A stretch of DNA of 64,000 nucleotides from positions 372,001 through 436,000 of the forward strand of contig NZ_LR594662.1 of the NCBI RefSeq assembly GCF_901827175.1. Reading direction: 5' to 3'. The notes below the pieces were generated by a model. It searched no databases, was not told where the DNA came from, and saw only the letters and a list, made by a program, of their open reading frames with translations. Below, one piece after another: positions 46,326 through 55,329 of the stretch (positions are counted from its first letter, which is position 1; each line of letters opens with the position of its first letter). A program made the position numbers and the translations under genes. This stretch comes from Variovorax sp. RA8 (GTDB lineage: Bacteria > Pseudomonadota > Gammaproteobacteria > Burkholderiales > Burkholderiaceae_C).

Positions 46326-47299
46326 AACGGCGCCGACTCGTCGGCCAGTTCTTCCGTGGGCGCTGCGGCCTTTGGTGGGGCATCGGCCGGCGCCGCTCCC
46401 AGCTGCATTTCGCCGCCCAGCGCCTCGATCAGCTCCGGCACCAGCTGCCCGAGCTCGCCGGTCGCGATCGCGGCATCGGCGTCGAAGTTGTCTTCCTTGG
46501 CCGAGCCCGGCGCCTCGTCGAGCGTGCCTTCGAGGAACACGATCTTGCGCAGCTGCATGCCCTCGGTCAGCTCGAAGGACACGCGGTCGTCCCACGTCAT
46601 GGCCAGGCGCGTGGGCCGCTTGCCGTCCGCGATGTGCTGGCGGACCTCGTCGATGTCCAGCGGGTGCTTGGCGTAGCGCACCACCGCCTTCGATTCGTCG
46701 GTGGCCTTGAGCTCGCATTCGCGGTCGATGGTGAAGCCGGCCGGCGGCTCCTGTGTCGACAGCCAATCCGACATGGCGACAGCCGGCTCCACTTGCGTGT
46801 TGATCTGTGCCACGGCAAAGCCTTCGAGCGCCTTCACCAGGCTGGTCACGACCTCGTCGGCGCGCGCTGCGTTGCTCGCATTCACGACCAGCCGGCGCGC
46901 GGCCGGATCGATCCAGACCGCGATGCGCACGTGGCGGGTGAAGGCCAGCGGCAGCAGCTCCTGCGTGATGTCTTCCTTGAGCTCCTTCTTCTCCTTCTTG
47001 CCGGGCTTGCGCCCGGTGGTGGCCTCGATCTGCGCGGCGCGTTCCTCGACCTTGCGTCGCACTACGGAGCCCGGCAGGGTCTTGCTCTCGATCATGTACT
47101 CGAGCAGCCACTGGCCGCCCACGGATTCGACCAGCGGCCCATGCGCCTCGCCGCGGGGCTCGGTCCAGCCGGCGGCTTTCTCCTGCGAAGGGCTGCACGG
47201 CACGAAGCGAAAGGCGTCCAGGCGCTGCTCGGCGTCAGTGAGCGTTTGCGACCACGTGGATTCGATGCGATAGACGATGACGTTCTTGAAGACGGACAC
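46322..47299 (-). CDS. rdgC: recombination-associated protein RdgC
   Basis: 325 codons from GTG 47299, giving VSVFKNVIVYRIESTWSQTL, the conserved RdgC start. The frame opens upstream at 47440 without similarity. FRFVPCSPSQEKAAGWTEPR and TTGRKPGKKEKKELKEDITQ are family signatures. The last 45 or so residues are an Ala/Pro/Glu-rich extension. RdgC forms ring dimers on DNA and restrains RecA. It is divergent from ilvE. Confidence 0.94.
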   Translation of the reverse strand: MSVFKNVIVYRIESTWSQTLTDAEQRLDAFRFVPCSPSQEKAAGWTEPRGEAHGPLVESVGGQWLLEYMIESKTLPGSVVRRKVEERAAQIEATTGRKPGKKEKKELKEDITQELLPLAFTRHVRIAVWIDPAARRLVVNASNAARADEVVTSLVKALEGFAVAQINTQVEPAVAMSDWLSTQEPPAGFTIDRECELKATDESKAVVRYAKHPLDIDEVRQHIADGKRPTRLAMTWDDRVSFELTEGMQLRKIVFLEGTLDEAPGSAKEDNFDADAAIATGELGQLVPELIEALGGEMQLGAAPADAPPKAAAPTEELADESAPF

Positions 47300-47418
47300 G
47301 AGAAGAGAACCCTTTTCCTGGCTGTTTGGCAAAGCCGAGCATTGTCGGTGGGACGACCGCGGGCCGCGCCGTAAAATCGCAAGCTTTTGCGACATCCCTC
47401 CCCCAAAAGGACAAAGAA

Positions 47419-48357
47419 ATGAGCGCGCTGCCCCCTGCACTGGACGATCGTGATGGAAAGATCTGGATGGACGGTGATCTCGTGGAGTGGCGCGACGCCA
47501 AGATCCACGTGCTGAGCCACACGCTGCACTACGGCTGCGGCGCCTTCGAGGGGGTCAGGGCCTACAAGACGGTCGACGGCACCGCGATCTTCCGCCTGGC
47601 CGAGCACACCGAGCGGCTCTTCAACAGCGCCAAGATCCTGCGCATGAAGATCCCCTTCACGCCCGAGCAGCTCAACGAGGCGCAGAAGCAGGTGGTGCGC
47701 GCCAACAATCTGGAGAGCTGCTACCTGCGCCCGCTGGTGTGGATCGGCTCCGAGAAGCTCGGCGTAAGCCCCAAGGGCAACCGCATCCACGCGATGGTCG
47801 CGGCCTGGGCCTGGGGCGCCTACCTGGGCGACGAAGGCATGAAGCGCGGCATCCGCGTCAAGACCTCGAGCTACACGCGCCACCACGTCAACATCACCAT
47901 GACGCAGGCCAAGGCGGTGAGCAACTACAGCAACTCCATCCTCGCCAATATGGAAGCACTGGACGACGGCTACGACGAGGCGCTGCTGCTCGACGCGTCC
48001 GGCTTCGTGAGCGAGGGCGCGGGCGAGAACATCTTCGTGGTCAAGGGCGGCGTGGTCTACACGCCCGACCTGTCGGCCGGCGCGCTGAACGGCATCACGC
48101 GCAACACCATCCTCCACATCTGCAAGGACCTCGGCATCGAGGTGGTGCAGAAGCGCATCACGCGCGACGAGGTCTACATCGCCGAGGAAGCCTTCTTCAC
48201 CGGCACCGCGGCCGAGGTCACGCCCATCCGCGAGCTCGACCGCGTCGAGATCGGGCAGGGTTCGCGCGGCCCCGTCACCGAGAAGATCCAGAGTGCCTTC
48301 TTCGACATCGTGAACGGCCGCAATCCCAAGTACGCCCACTGGCTCACCAAGGTCTGA
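47419..48357 (+). CDS. ilvE: branched-chain amino acid aminotransferase
   Basis: 312 codons from ATG 47419 with AAGGAC upstream; an earlier in-frame start (47326) adds non-conserved sequence. It is a fold type IV PLP enzyme: IHVLSHTLHYGCGAFEGVRA, MTQAKAVSNYSNSILANMEA (PLP-Lys) and DASGFVSEGAGENIFVVKGG. It transaminates Leu, Ile and Val with 2-oxoglutarate. Upstream lie a TAAAAT-type -10 and a TCGCAA/TTGCGA inverted repeat (47377-47392). The zf-CHCC gene follows after 8 bp. Confidence 0.95.
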   Translation: MSALPPALDDRDGKIWMDGDLVEWRDAKIHVLSHTLHYGCGAFEGVRAYKTVDGTAIFRLAEHTERLFNSAKILRMKIPFTPEQLNEAQKQVVRANNLESCYLRPLVWIGSEKLGVSPKGNRIHAMVAAWAWGAYLGDEGMKRGIRVKTSSYTRHHVNITMTQAKAVSNYSNSILANMEALDDGYDEALLLDASGFVSEGAGENIFVVKGGVVYTPDLSAGALNGITRNTILHICKDLGIEVVQKRITRDEVYIAEEAFFTGTAAEVTPIRELDRVEIGQGSRGPVTEKIQSAFFDIVNGRNPKYAHWLTKV

Positions 48358-48365
48358 AAGAAAAA

Positions 48366-48575
48366 ATGAGTGCCAACGCCGTGATCGAACTGTCGGCCCA
48401 GGACCTGAACCACCAGGGCGGGGTGTTCTGCCCCAACCCAAAGGCTGACATGAAGCTGTGGAGCGCGCACCCCAAGGTCTACCTGGACGTGGCGCGCACC
48501 GGCGAGGCCAAGTGCCCTTACTGCGGAACCGTCTACCGGCTCAGGGCCGGCGAGGCGGTGGGGCATCGCCACTGA
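48366..48575 (+). CDS. zf-CHCC zinc-finger protein
   Basis: 69 codons. Zinc ligands are Cys22 (VFCPNPK), His35 (WSAHPKVYLDV), Cys50 and Cys53 (AKCPYCGTVYRL), the PF10276 CHCC pattern also seen in the NDUFS6 subunit of complex I. It is probably a small cytosolic accessory protein and is commonly found beside ilvE and lipopolysaccharide genes in betaproteobacteria. Its last 35 bp overlap the end of the convergent ligase gene. Confidence 0.9.
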   Translation: MSANAVIELSAQDLNHQGGVFCPNPKADMKLWSAHPKVYLDVARTGEAKCPYCGTVYRLRAGEAVGHRH

Positions 48576-49815
48576 GGGCGGCCCTCGCCCGGCGCGGGAT
48601 CAACCCGCGCCACGAATCGCCGGGCTCCTGCGCAAGCCGCAGGTAGATCGTCGACACCCACAGCAGGCTGAGCCCGATCTGCGCATCGCGCAGGGCCGAG
48701 TTCGCATTGGTCGCGATCAGCGCGATCAGCTGCGCGGCGAAGGCGTAGCGGCCGTACAGGTCGTCGCGCCGCCAGGCCACCCACACGCCCGTCAGCAGGA
48801 TGGCCAGCAAGGTCAGCGCGCCCGGAATGCCGGCCTGCGAGCCCATCCACAGGAAATCGTTGTGCGGCATGTTGTAGTCGGCCAGCAGCTCGGGCCCGCG
48901 CAGATGCCACTGCTCGGTCCAGCCGCCGATGCCCCAGCCGGTGAAGGGCCGGTCGAGGATCATGCGTCCGGTATCGCGGTACATGTAGTAGCGCACCACC
49001 CAGCTGCCTTCCGACACCGCGCCGGCCTGGGCGGCTTCGAGCTCCTGCACGCCGAGCTCGAACTTCTGCTGCACCGCCGGCGAGTTCCAGAGGCCCACGG
49101 CCACGATCACGCCGCCCGCCACCATCACCAACGCAAGCACCTTGAGCTGCCGCCGCCACTGGTGCACGCAGACCGCCGGGATCACCAGCAGCAGAGCCAG
49201 CAGCGAGGTGCGCGAGGGCAGGCTGAAGGTGATGATCACGATCACCGCCAGCGTCACCGCGAAGGCGGCCACCCCGCGCAGCGGCCGGCGCTCCGAGAGC
49301 GCCTGCAAGCCGAATACGGCCGCGGTCGCGCCCAGGATGGTGAACAGCAGCGCGTTGCTGATCGACTTGTTGCCGATCAGGAAGATCACGCCGCGCCAGG
49401 GCTCCAGCACCGGGAAATAGATCTTCAGGAAGATCGCCGACCAGAACATCGCGATCAGGACGATGTTGAAGAGCGCCATGAGCAGGAAGCCCCGCAACGC
49501 CCAGATCGCCTCCTCGCGCGTGAGGGCCAACGCCATCAGCAGCGTGGCGGCGATGCGCAGGCCATGGGCCAGGTTCGACGGCGTCTGCGGATACCAGGGC
49601 CGCAGCGCCAGCACCACCAGCGTCCAGGCCACATAGGCCACGATCGGCCACCACATCGGATTGGCGCGCAGCCGCCGCGCGCGCTCGCGCCAATCCCCGG
49701 CCACGAGCAAGGCGGCAAGCATCAGCAAGGCTGCGAGATAAGGAACGCCGACCGGCATGAACACCGTCAGCCCCCAGAACATGGCCGCGGGGCGGACGAG
49801 TTGCGATCTCTGCAT
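48541..49815 (-). CDS. O-antigen ligase-like membrane protein (Wzy/WaaL family)
   Basis: 424 codons, about eleven hydrophobic helices with a large periplasmic loop between residues about 225 and 310 that holds YYMYRDTGRMILDRPFTGWG and YNMPHNDFLWMGSQAG, the Wzy_C signature. Such proteins polymerise or ligate O-antigen or other glycans on the periplasmic face. The C-terminal 30 residues are basic. Ligase and polymerase cannot be separated from sequence alone. Its 3' end overlaps the zf-CHCC gene on the other strand by 35 bp. Confidence 0.85.
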   Translation of the reverse strand: MQRSQLVRPAAMFWGLTVFMPVGVPYLAALLMLAALLVAGDWRERARRLRANPMWWPIVAYVAWTLVVLALRPWYPQTPSNLAHGLRIAATLLMALALTREEAIWALRGFLLMALFNIVLIAMFWSAIFLKIYFPVLEPWRGVIFLIGNKSISNALLFTILGATAAVFGLQALSERRPLRGVAAFAVTLAVIVIITFSLPSRTSLLALLLVIPAVCVHQWRRQLKVLALVMVAGGVIVAVGLWNSPAVQQKFELGVQELEAAQAGAVSEGSWVVRYYMYRDTGRMILDRPFTGWGIGGWTEQWHLRGPELLADYNMPHNDFLWMGSQAGIPGALTLLAILLTGVWVAWRRDDLYGRYAFAAQLIALIATNANSALRDAQIGLSLLWVSTIYLRLAQEPGDSWRGLIPRRARAALSGDAPPPRRP

Positions 49816-49954
49816 GGGGGCGGATTCTAGGGGCGGCGGCCCCGACCCTTCCTGACTCTGCCCGTCAGATGAGGGCGGCCGGGCCGCTCGCGATGCTCGC
49901 GACGAACAGTGGCCTTGTCCGACCGACTCGGCATCTGCTCAGCGCTCTTCGCGT

Positions 49955-51268
49955 CTACCAGCGCACCCGCAACCCCGCCGAGGCATTGAGCTGCGACTTC
50001 ACGCGCGTGTCGCCACCCGAAGCCCACAGCTTGCCCACTTCGCCATAGAGGCTGAGCGCACTCACCAGTTCGATGCCGTTGCCGGTGGTGAGCGCCCCCA
50101 GGCCGCCGAGGTTGACGACCTGCACGGTGGTGCGCCCGCTGGCCACGGCGGCGAGGCCGCTGAGGACGAGCCGGTCGCTGATGCTCGCGCTGTCTCCGAG
50201 GAAAGTGCCCAGGCGCAGCAGGCCGTTGTTGCCCACGTAGGGGCCAGTGAAGGTAAGAGTGGTGCCCGGCGCACTGCCGATGAGGGAGACGGTGCCGGCG
50301 TTGGTAAGGGCACCGATGCCCTGGCTGAAGCCCGCAAGGTCAAGGGTGGCACCTGCGGCAACACTGTGGGCAGAGGCCGGGCTGAAGGTATTGGCAGCAC
50401 CGGCGCGCAGGGTGCCTTCGGTGACGGCGGTGGCGCCGCTGTAGCTGTTGGCGCCCGAGAGAACGAGCGTGCCGCTCCCGATCTTGCTGAGGTCCCCAGG
50501 CCCTGTGATGGCGCCGGTGAGCGTGGCGGTGAAGGGGCCGGTGTCGATGATGGGATCGACGGCATCGGTGAAGGCGATGGGATTGGCCAGGGTGAGGCCG
50601 TCGGCAGCAAAGCGCAGTGTGGTGCCTTCATGCATGGCGAGCTCCCCAGTGCCCAAGGCGCTGTTGGTGCCGACGGCAATGCCGCCTTGCTTGAGATCGG
50701 TGCCGCCGCCGTAGCTGTTCTGGCCGGCGAGGGTCACCGCGCTGTTGGGGCTGAAGGCATTCGCCGCCCCGGCTTGCAGGGTGCCTACGTTGATGGCTGT
50801 CGGCCCGGCGTAGGTGTTGGTGCCGGAGAGGTTCAGTGTTCCGGACCCTCTCTTGGTCAGTCCGCCGCTTCCAGATATCACGCCTCTGAAGGTGGTGTTG
50901 TTGTTGTCTCCAGCCGTCAGCGTGCCGCCGCCCAGGGTCACGGAGCCGGAGCCGGGGAGCACGCTGGCGAGGCTGCGGATGGTCTGGCTGAAGTTGTTCA
51001 GGTCCAGTGTGCTGTTGTAGCCGAGCGTCACCGCGCTGTTGGGACTGAAGGCATTCGCCGCCCCGGCTTGCAGCGTGCCGTTGTAGATGTCTGTCGTCCC
51101 ACTATAGGTGTTCGTCCCGGACAGGGCCACTATCCCCGGGCCGCTTCTTTCCACGCTGCCGGTGCCGCTGATGACCTTGTTGAACTCGACCACGTCTTTG
51201 GGCCCATCCTTTCCGTCCACACACGCCTGACACTCAGGCCTCAGCGTGCATCGCCGGAGGATCGGCAA
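49955..51268 (-). pseudogene. decayed autotransporter: passenger repeats joined to barrel tail
   Basis: An open frame of 437 codons, but not a working protein as I read it. Passenger repeats of the autotransporter-associated beta-strand type (SGTNTYSGTTDIYNGTLQAG; GAANAFSPNSAVTL occurs twice nearly unchanged) run to TTGNGIELVSAL. This jumps straight to YGEVGKLWASGGDTRVKSQL and a terminal AGLRVRW, the last strands of a barrel, so about 200-250 barrel residues are missing. The N-terminus has no signal peptide. A related fragment lies upstream at 51371-51620 in the same frame beyond stop codons. The intact form would be a surface adhesin. Confidence 0.75.
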
Positions 51269-51370
51269 ATGCTAGGAATCGCCGCTGGAATCGTCAGAGC
51301 ATCGCGACAAAAAGCAAGAATTCATTCGCGCTCGCCGGCTTCCGTCGGAAGGCACGGAGCGGCGCAAAGG

Positions 51371-51620
51371 TCACCCGCGTTCCGCGCCTTTGTCCGTCTC
51401 CGACAGCCCCGCCAAATGCTTCACCAGCAAGCCTGCCGCGGCTGAGAGAGGCTCCCCCGTCTTCGTCGCCATGAGGTCCCGCCCGCCCCGCCCCCCCTGG
51501 GCAAGCAGGTTCTGCATGGTCAGCCGATCGACAGTGGTGGTGCCCGAGCCGATGAAGAAGCCCCGGAACCACCTGGCCCCATCGAGCGTGCAAAAGGCGA
51601 GATTGCGCTTGTGGTAAGGC
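51371..51620 (-). pseudogene. N-terminal remnant of the same autotransporter
   Basis: Same reading frame as the 49955-51268 frame but cut off by TGA 51373-51371 and a second stop further on. It reads KRNLAFCTLDGARWFRGFFI then GSGTTTVDRLTMQNLLAQGG and ends LLVKHLAGLSETDKGAERG, which looks like the passenger start of autotransporters with a Gly-rich segment. No start codon or signal remains; it abuts the stop codon of the histidine kinase (51638). Bases 51269-51370 between the two remnants show nothing recognisable. Confidence 0.55.
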
Positions 51621-51637
51621 GCCCGGCGCGCTGCGCC

Positions 51638-52822
51638 TTAGTTCGGAAGCGCGATCACGAAGCTCGCCCCACCGCCCGGCCGGTCCTCGCAGCGCACGCT
51701 GCCGCCGTGGCGCTCGGTGATCGACTTCACCAGCGCGAGGCCGAGGCCCACGCCGCCGTTGCGCTCGCTCGCGCCCGGCAGCCGGTAGAAGGGCTCGAAG
51801 ATCCGATCGCGCAGCGCAGCCGGCACGCCGGGGCCGCGGTCGTTGACGCGGATCTCCGCCCTGCCGTGCCGGTTGCCGATTTCCACGCTGATCTCGCCGG
51901 CGCCGTAGCGGCGCGCGTTCTCGAGCAGGTTGCGGATCGCGCGGCGAAGGAGACGCGGCACGCCGCGCACCGTGAGCGCCTCGCTGCTGGCGTTCTCGGC
52001 CACGTCGAGCTCGGCGTCGACGCGCGCGCACTCCTCGGCGGCCAGGCCGGTGAGGTCCACTGACTCGACCGTGCCCATGTCCGCTTCCTTGGCGTCCAGC
52101 CGGCTGGCCAGCAGGATCTCGTCGATCAGCTGGTCGAGCTCGGCGATGTTGCGCGCGATCTCGTCGCGCGCGGTCGGACTGGGCCGCTCGCTCATCAGCT
52201 CCAGGCCCATCCGGATGCGCGCCAGCGGCGAGCGCAGCTCGTGCGAGGCGTTGGCCAGCAGCGACTTGTGGGAGCGCACCAGCTCCTCGACACGGGCCGC
52301 GGCTGAATTGAAGCGGTTGGACAGGTCGGCCACCTCGTCCTGCCCCTCCTCCGACACGCGGACCGACAGGTCGCCTTCGCCCCAGCGCTGCACGCCGCGC
52401 TGCAGCGTCTCCAGCCGCTTGGTGATCTGGCGCACGATCGGATAGACGCCCAGCGCCACCGCCACGCCGACCAGCGCAATCATCCAGCCCAGTCCGAAGG
52501 GAGTGCGCCAGGCGGCCAGGCCGGTGCTCCCGGTCGGACGCGGCCGCGGCGCGACGCGCAGCGACATCGCGCGGCCGTCCTCGAGCGTCACGTCGAACTC
52601 CAACCCCTGGCCCGGCACCCGCACCGCGCTGCCAACGCCGATCGCGCGGTCCTTGCCGTCGAGCACCACCACCTCGCGCGGCACGGCCGACAGCCGCTCG
52701 CGCTCGTTCTCGGCGGCTTCCCGCACGACCCAGTTGGCGCAGAGCGTGAGGATGACGACGCCGCCCACCACCGCCAGCCAGATGCGGACGTAGAGATGGC
52801 GGCGGTACAGGTTGAGCAGCAT
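51638..52822 (-). CDS. sensor histidine kinase (HAMP, HisKA, HATPase_c)
   Basis: 394 codons. Helix 1 (IWLAVVGGVVILTLCANWVV) and helix 2 (FGLGWMIALVGVAVALGVYP) flank a short periplasmic domain of about 80 residues, then a HAMP segment, the H-box SLLANASHELRSPLARIRMG, N-box NLLENARRYGAG, G1 NDRGPGVP and G2 GGVGLGLALVKSI. It phosphorylates the regulator encoded 8 bp upstream. Domain order resembles the RstB/CpxA group; the signal is unknown. Confidence 0.93.
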   Translation of the reverse strand: MLLNLYRRHLYVRIWLAVVGGVVILTLCANWVVREAAENERERLSAVPREVVVLDGKDRAIGVGSAVRVPGQGLEFDVTLEDGRAMSLRVAPRPRPTGSTGLAAWRTPFGLGWMIALVGVAVALGVYPIVRQITKRLETLQRGVQRWGEGDLSVRVSEEGQDEVADLSNRFNSAAARVEELVRSHKSLLANASHELRSPLARIRMGLELMSERPSPTARDEIARNIAELDQLIDEILLASRLDAKEADMGTVESVDLTGLAAEECARVDAELDVAENASSEALTVRGVPRLLRRAIRNLLENARRYGAGEISVEIGNRHGRAEIRVNDRGPGVPAALRDRIFEPFYRLPGASERNGGVGLGLALVKSITERHGGSVRCEDRPGGGASFVIALPN

Positions 52823-52830
52823 GGCGCCAC

Positions 52831-53547
52831 CTAGTCCTGCTGCTTGGCGAAGACGTAGCCCACGCCGCGCACGGTCAGGATGCGCTTGGGGTTCTTCGCA
52901 TCGGCCTCGATCGCCGCACGGATGCGGCCCATGTGCACGTCGATCGAGCGGTCGAAGGCCTCCAGCTCGCGGCCGCGCACGGCTTCCATGATCTGGTCGC
53001 GGGTGAGCACGCGGCCTGCGCGCTCGGCCATGGCGACCAGCAGGTCGAACTGGTAGGAGGTGAGGTCGGCGAGCGCGCCGCCCACGGTCACGCTGCGGGC
53101 GTTGCGGTCGATCTCCAGCGTGCCGAAGCGCATCACGGCGGCGGGCGCCGACTCGCTGCCGCCTTCGCCGCGCCGGCGCAGCACGGCACGGATGCGCGCC
53201 AGCAGTTCGCGCGGCTCGAACGGCTTGGGCAGGTAGTCGTCGGCGCCGATCTCCAGGCCGATGATGCGGTCCATGGGGTCGCCCTTGGCGGTGAGCATCA
53301 GCACCGACACCTTCGCGAGCGTGCTGTTGGGCAGGGCACGGATGCGGCGGCAGACCTCGAGGCCGTCGGTGTCGGGCAGCATGAGGTCGAGGATCACGAG
53401 GTCGGGCGAGCGCTGCTGCAGCATCTCGAGCCCGCTGGCGCCGTCGAGGGCATGGTGGAAGCCGAAGCCCGACTGCGCCAGGTACTCGCCGACCATCTGA
53501 GCCAGGCGGGCGTCGTCTTCGATCATCAGGAGTTGGGGTGTGCTCAT
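52831..53547 (-). CDS. OmpR-family response regulator
   Basis: 238 codons from ATG 53547; the longer frame (53637) has no conserved extension. Receiver: acidic pair in LLMIEDDARLAQMVGEYLAQ, phospho-Asp in DLVILDLMLPDTDGLEVCRR, Lys in GADDYLPKPFEPRELLAR. The C-terminal winged helix reads LTSYQFDLLVAMAERAGRVL and RSIDVHMGRIRAAIEADAKN. It partners the downstream kinase. A direct repeat CGTAAA-N5-CGTAAA 107 bp upstream of the ATG is a candidate autoregulatory site. Confidence 0.94.
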   Translation of the reverse strand: MSTPQLLMIEDDARLAQMVGEYLAQSGFGFHHALDGASGLEMLQQRSPDLVILDLMLPDTDGLEVCRRIRALPNSTLAKVSVLMLTAKGDPMDRIIGLEIGADDYLPKPFEPRELLARIRAVLRRRGEGGSESAPAAVMRFGTLEIDRNARSVTVGGALADLTSYQFDLLVAMAERAGRVLTRDQIMEAVRGRELEAFDRSIDVHMGRIRAAIEADAKNPKRILTVRGVGYVFAKQQD

Positions 53548-53653
53548 CGGGGTCCTCGGCCGGCGCTCCCGCCGGTTTTGTTCGGGCCGGCAGGAAGCCG
53601 GGGGAAGCTGAAGCCTAGCGTCGCCGGGCGGCGACAAGAAGGCTTGAACGCTC

Positions 53654-53670
53654 CGTAAAGTTGGCGTAAA
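53654..53670. promoter_or_regulatory. 11-bp-spaced direct repeat, candidate response-regulator box
   Basis: CGTAAA-GTTGG-CGTAAA: two identical hexamers exactly one helical turn apart, the geometry of OmpR-family boxes. It lies between the halogenase-like gene and the response-regulator gene, upstream of the latter on the minus strand (reading TTTACG-N5-TTTACG). Confidence 0.55.
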
Positions 53671-53691
53671 CCTCGCAGCCGATGGTATCCA

Positions 53692-55323
53692 TCATGGGGC
53701 AGCAAACAGCATGGGGGCTGCGGCGCCGGCGGCCAACGGCGCGGACGCGGGCCTCTCGGCCAGCACGGCGCGCAGGGCCCGGTCGTCCAGGTCCGGATGC
53801 TCACCGCAGGCGCGGCGCAGAATCTCGCCGGCCAGGGCCCGCAACTGCTCGGCCGAGGCCCGCATGCGCGCCCGGAAAGCCGCATCGTCCAGCCGGTCGC
53901 CCAAGCTGCGGTTGAGTTCGGCGAACCATGGCAGGGCGGCCTGGTCCAGCATCACGGCCGGGTTGCGTTTGGCGCTCTTCCCCGACCAGGCGCGCAGGAA
54001 GTCCTGCATTGCGAAATTCAGGTGCTGGCAGTGCTGCAACTCCTCGCGCAGGCTGCCGAGCAGCGCAAGATCGGTGAGGCGGTGCTGGAAGAAGATCTGC
54101 GAGAGCACGCCCCAGTAGTAGGTGTAGTCCCAGATGACCTTCACCGGCAGCACCTCCGGGTCGCCGAAGAGCGCGTATTGGTCGGTATAGAGCGCGAGCG
54201 TGCTCTCGTAGAACGAGTGATAGATCTGGTCGTAGAGCCGGGCGCGCGCCTCCACCGAGTGCCCGGCGCGGTCGTGCGCGATCAGGTCGGTGATGTACGT
54301 GTTGCTCATCGCGATGAAGTCGCTGCCCGGCGAGTAGAAGGGGTCGAGGAAAAGCCCCGCCTCGCCGGTCAATGCCCAGCGCTGTCCCGAGAACACCTGC
54401 TTGCAGCCGTAGGAGAAGTCGCGGAAGAAGGCGAAGTCCTGCAGCAGGTGCCGCTTGCCGTCGAGCTCGTCGAAGAGGCGCGGCTGCCAGGTGCGCAGCC
54501 ATGCCATCGCCTTGTCGAAACTGTCCATGCCGCCGAGCGGATGCTGCCGCGGGTCGGCCACGATGCCGACCGAATGCGAGCCCGATGCCAGCGGGATCAG
54601 CCAGACCCAGTAGCCGGTGCCGACCAGGTGGTTGGTCGACAGCCAGCGCGCCTGCGGGTCGCAGCGTTCGTGCCATTCGGCGCTGTCGGACCAGTGGTCG
54701 ATGGTGATGCGCTCGCCGATGCGGAACCACACCGCATTGCACACATGCGCGTTGGGCTGCGCGAGCCCCAGCTTGCGCTTGAGCAGGCCGGCGCGGCCGC
54801 AGGCGTCCACCAGCCATCTGGCGTGGACGACGTGCGTCTCGCCGTCTTGCGTCCATTCGAGCCGGTGCGGCGCATGGGCATCCTCGGCCAGCTCGATGCG
54901 GCGCACCAGCGCGTCGTCGATGAAGCGCACGCCGGCCCGCGTGGCCTCCTTGGCCAGGTAGTTCTCGAAGATGCCGCGGTCGATCTGGTAGCTGGGCACC
55001 GAGAGGTAGCGGCTGGAGCCGATCTCGGTCACCTGGTCGATGTCGCGCCGGCCTTCGCTGAAGAAGAAGCGGAAGCCGAACTTGCGCAGCTGGGCCCCGT
55101 GCATGTGGGCCTTCAGGCCCAGCACCGTGTCGAAGTAATGGGCACCGATCTCTACGGAGGACTCGCCCACCTTGTGCGCCGCATGCGGCACCGGATGGGC
55201 GCGGCGCTCCAGCACCACCACGTCGATGTCGCCGAAGCGCCGCTTGAGCTGCAGCGCGAGCGTGAGCCCCCCGAGCCCTCCCCCCATGATGACGACATCG
55301 TGGTGGGAGGGCATGGTGTCCAC
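53692..55323 (-). CDS. flavin-dependent halogenase-like FAD oxidoreductase
   Basis: 543 codons. The FAD Rossmann motif is VVIMGGGLGGLTLALQLKRR, followed by KVGESSVEIGAHYF, the GES motif of flavin-dependent halogenases. Lys in AQLRKFGFRFFF aligns by position with the catalytic Lys of that family, and YWVWLIPLASG contains the WxWxIP fingerprint. FSGQRWALTGEAGLFLDPFY is the second FAD motif. The C-terminal 150 residues are helical. It could chlorinate or brominate a polyketide or phenolic intermediate made by the ketosynthases next to it, or be a non-halogenating relative. The start is 6 bp from the chain-length-factor stop. Confidence 0.8.
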   Translation of the reverse strand: MDTMPSHHDVVIMGGGLGGLTLALQLKRRFGDIDVVVLERRAHPVPHAAHKVGESSVEIGAHYFDTVLGLKAHMHGAQLRKFGFRFFFSEGRRDIDQVTEIGSSRYLSVPSYQIDRGIFENYLAKEATRAGVRFIDDALVRRIELAEDAHAPHRLEWTQDGETHVVHARWLVDACGRAGLLKRKLGLAQPNAHVCNAVWFRIGERITIDHWSDSAEWHERCDPQARWLSTNHLVGTGYWVWLIPLASGSHSVGIVADPRQHPLGGMDSFDKAMAWLRTWQPRLFDELDGKRHLLQDFAFFRDFSYGCKQVFSGQRWALTGEAGLFLDPFYSPGSDFIAMSNTYITDLIAHDRAGHSVEARARLYDQIYHSFYESTLALYTDQYALFGDPEVLPVKVIWDYTYYWGVLSQIFFQHRLTDLALLGSLREELQHCQHLNFAMQDFLRAWSGKSAKRNPAVMLDQAALPWFAELNRSLGDRLDDAAFRARMRASAEQLRALAGEILRRACGEHPDLDDRALRAVLAERPASAPLAAGAAAPMLFAAP

Positions 55324-55329
55324 AGTGGG

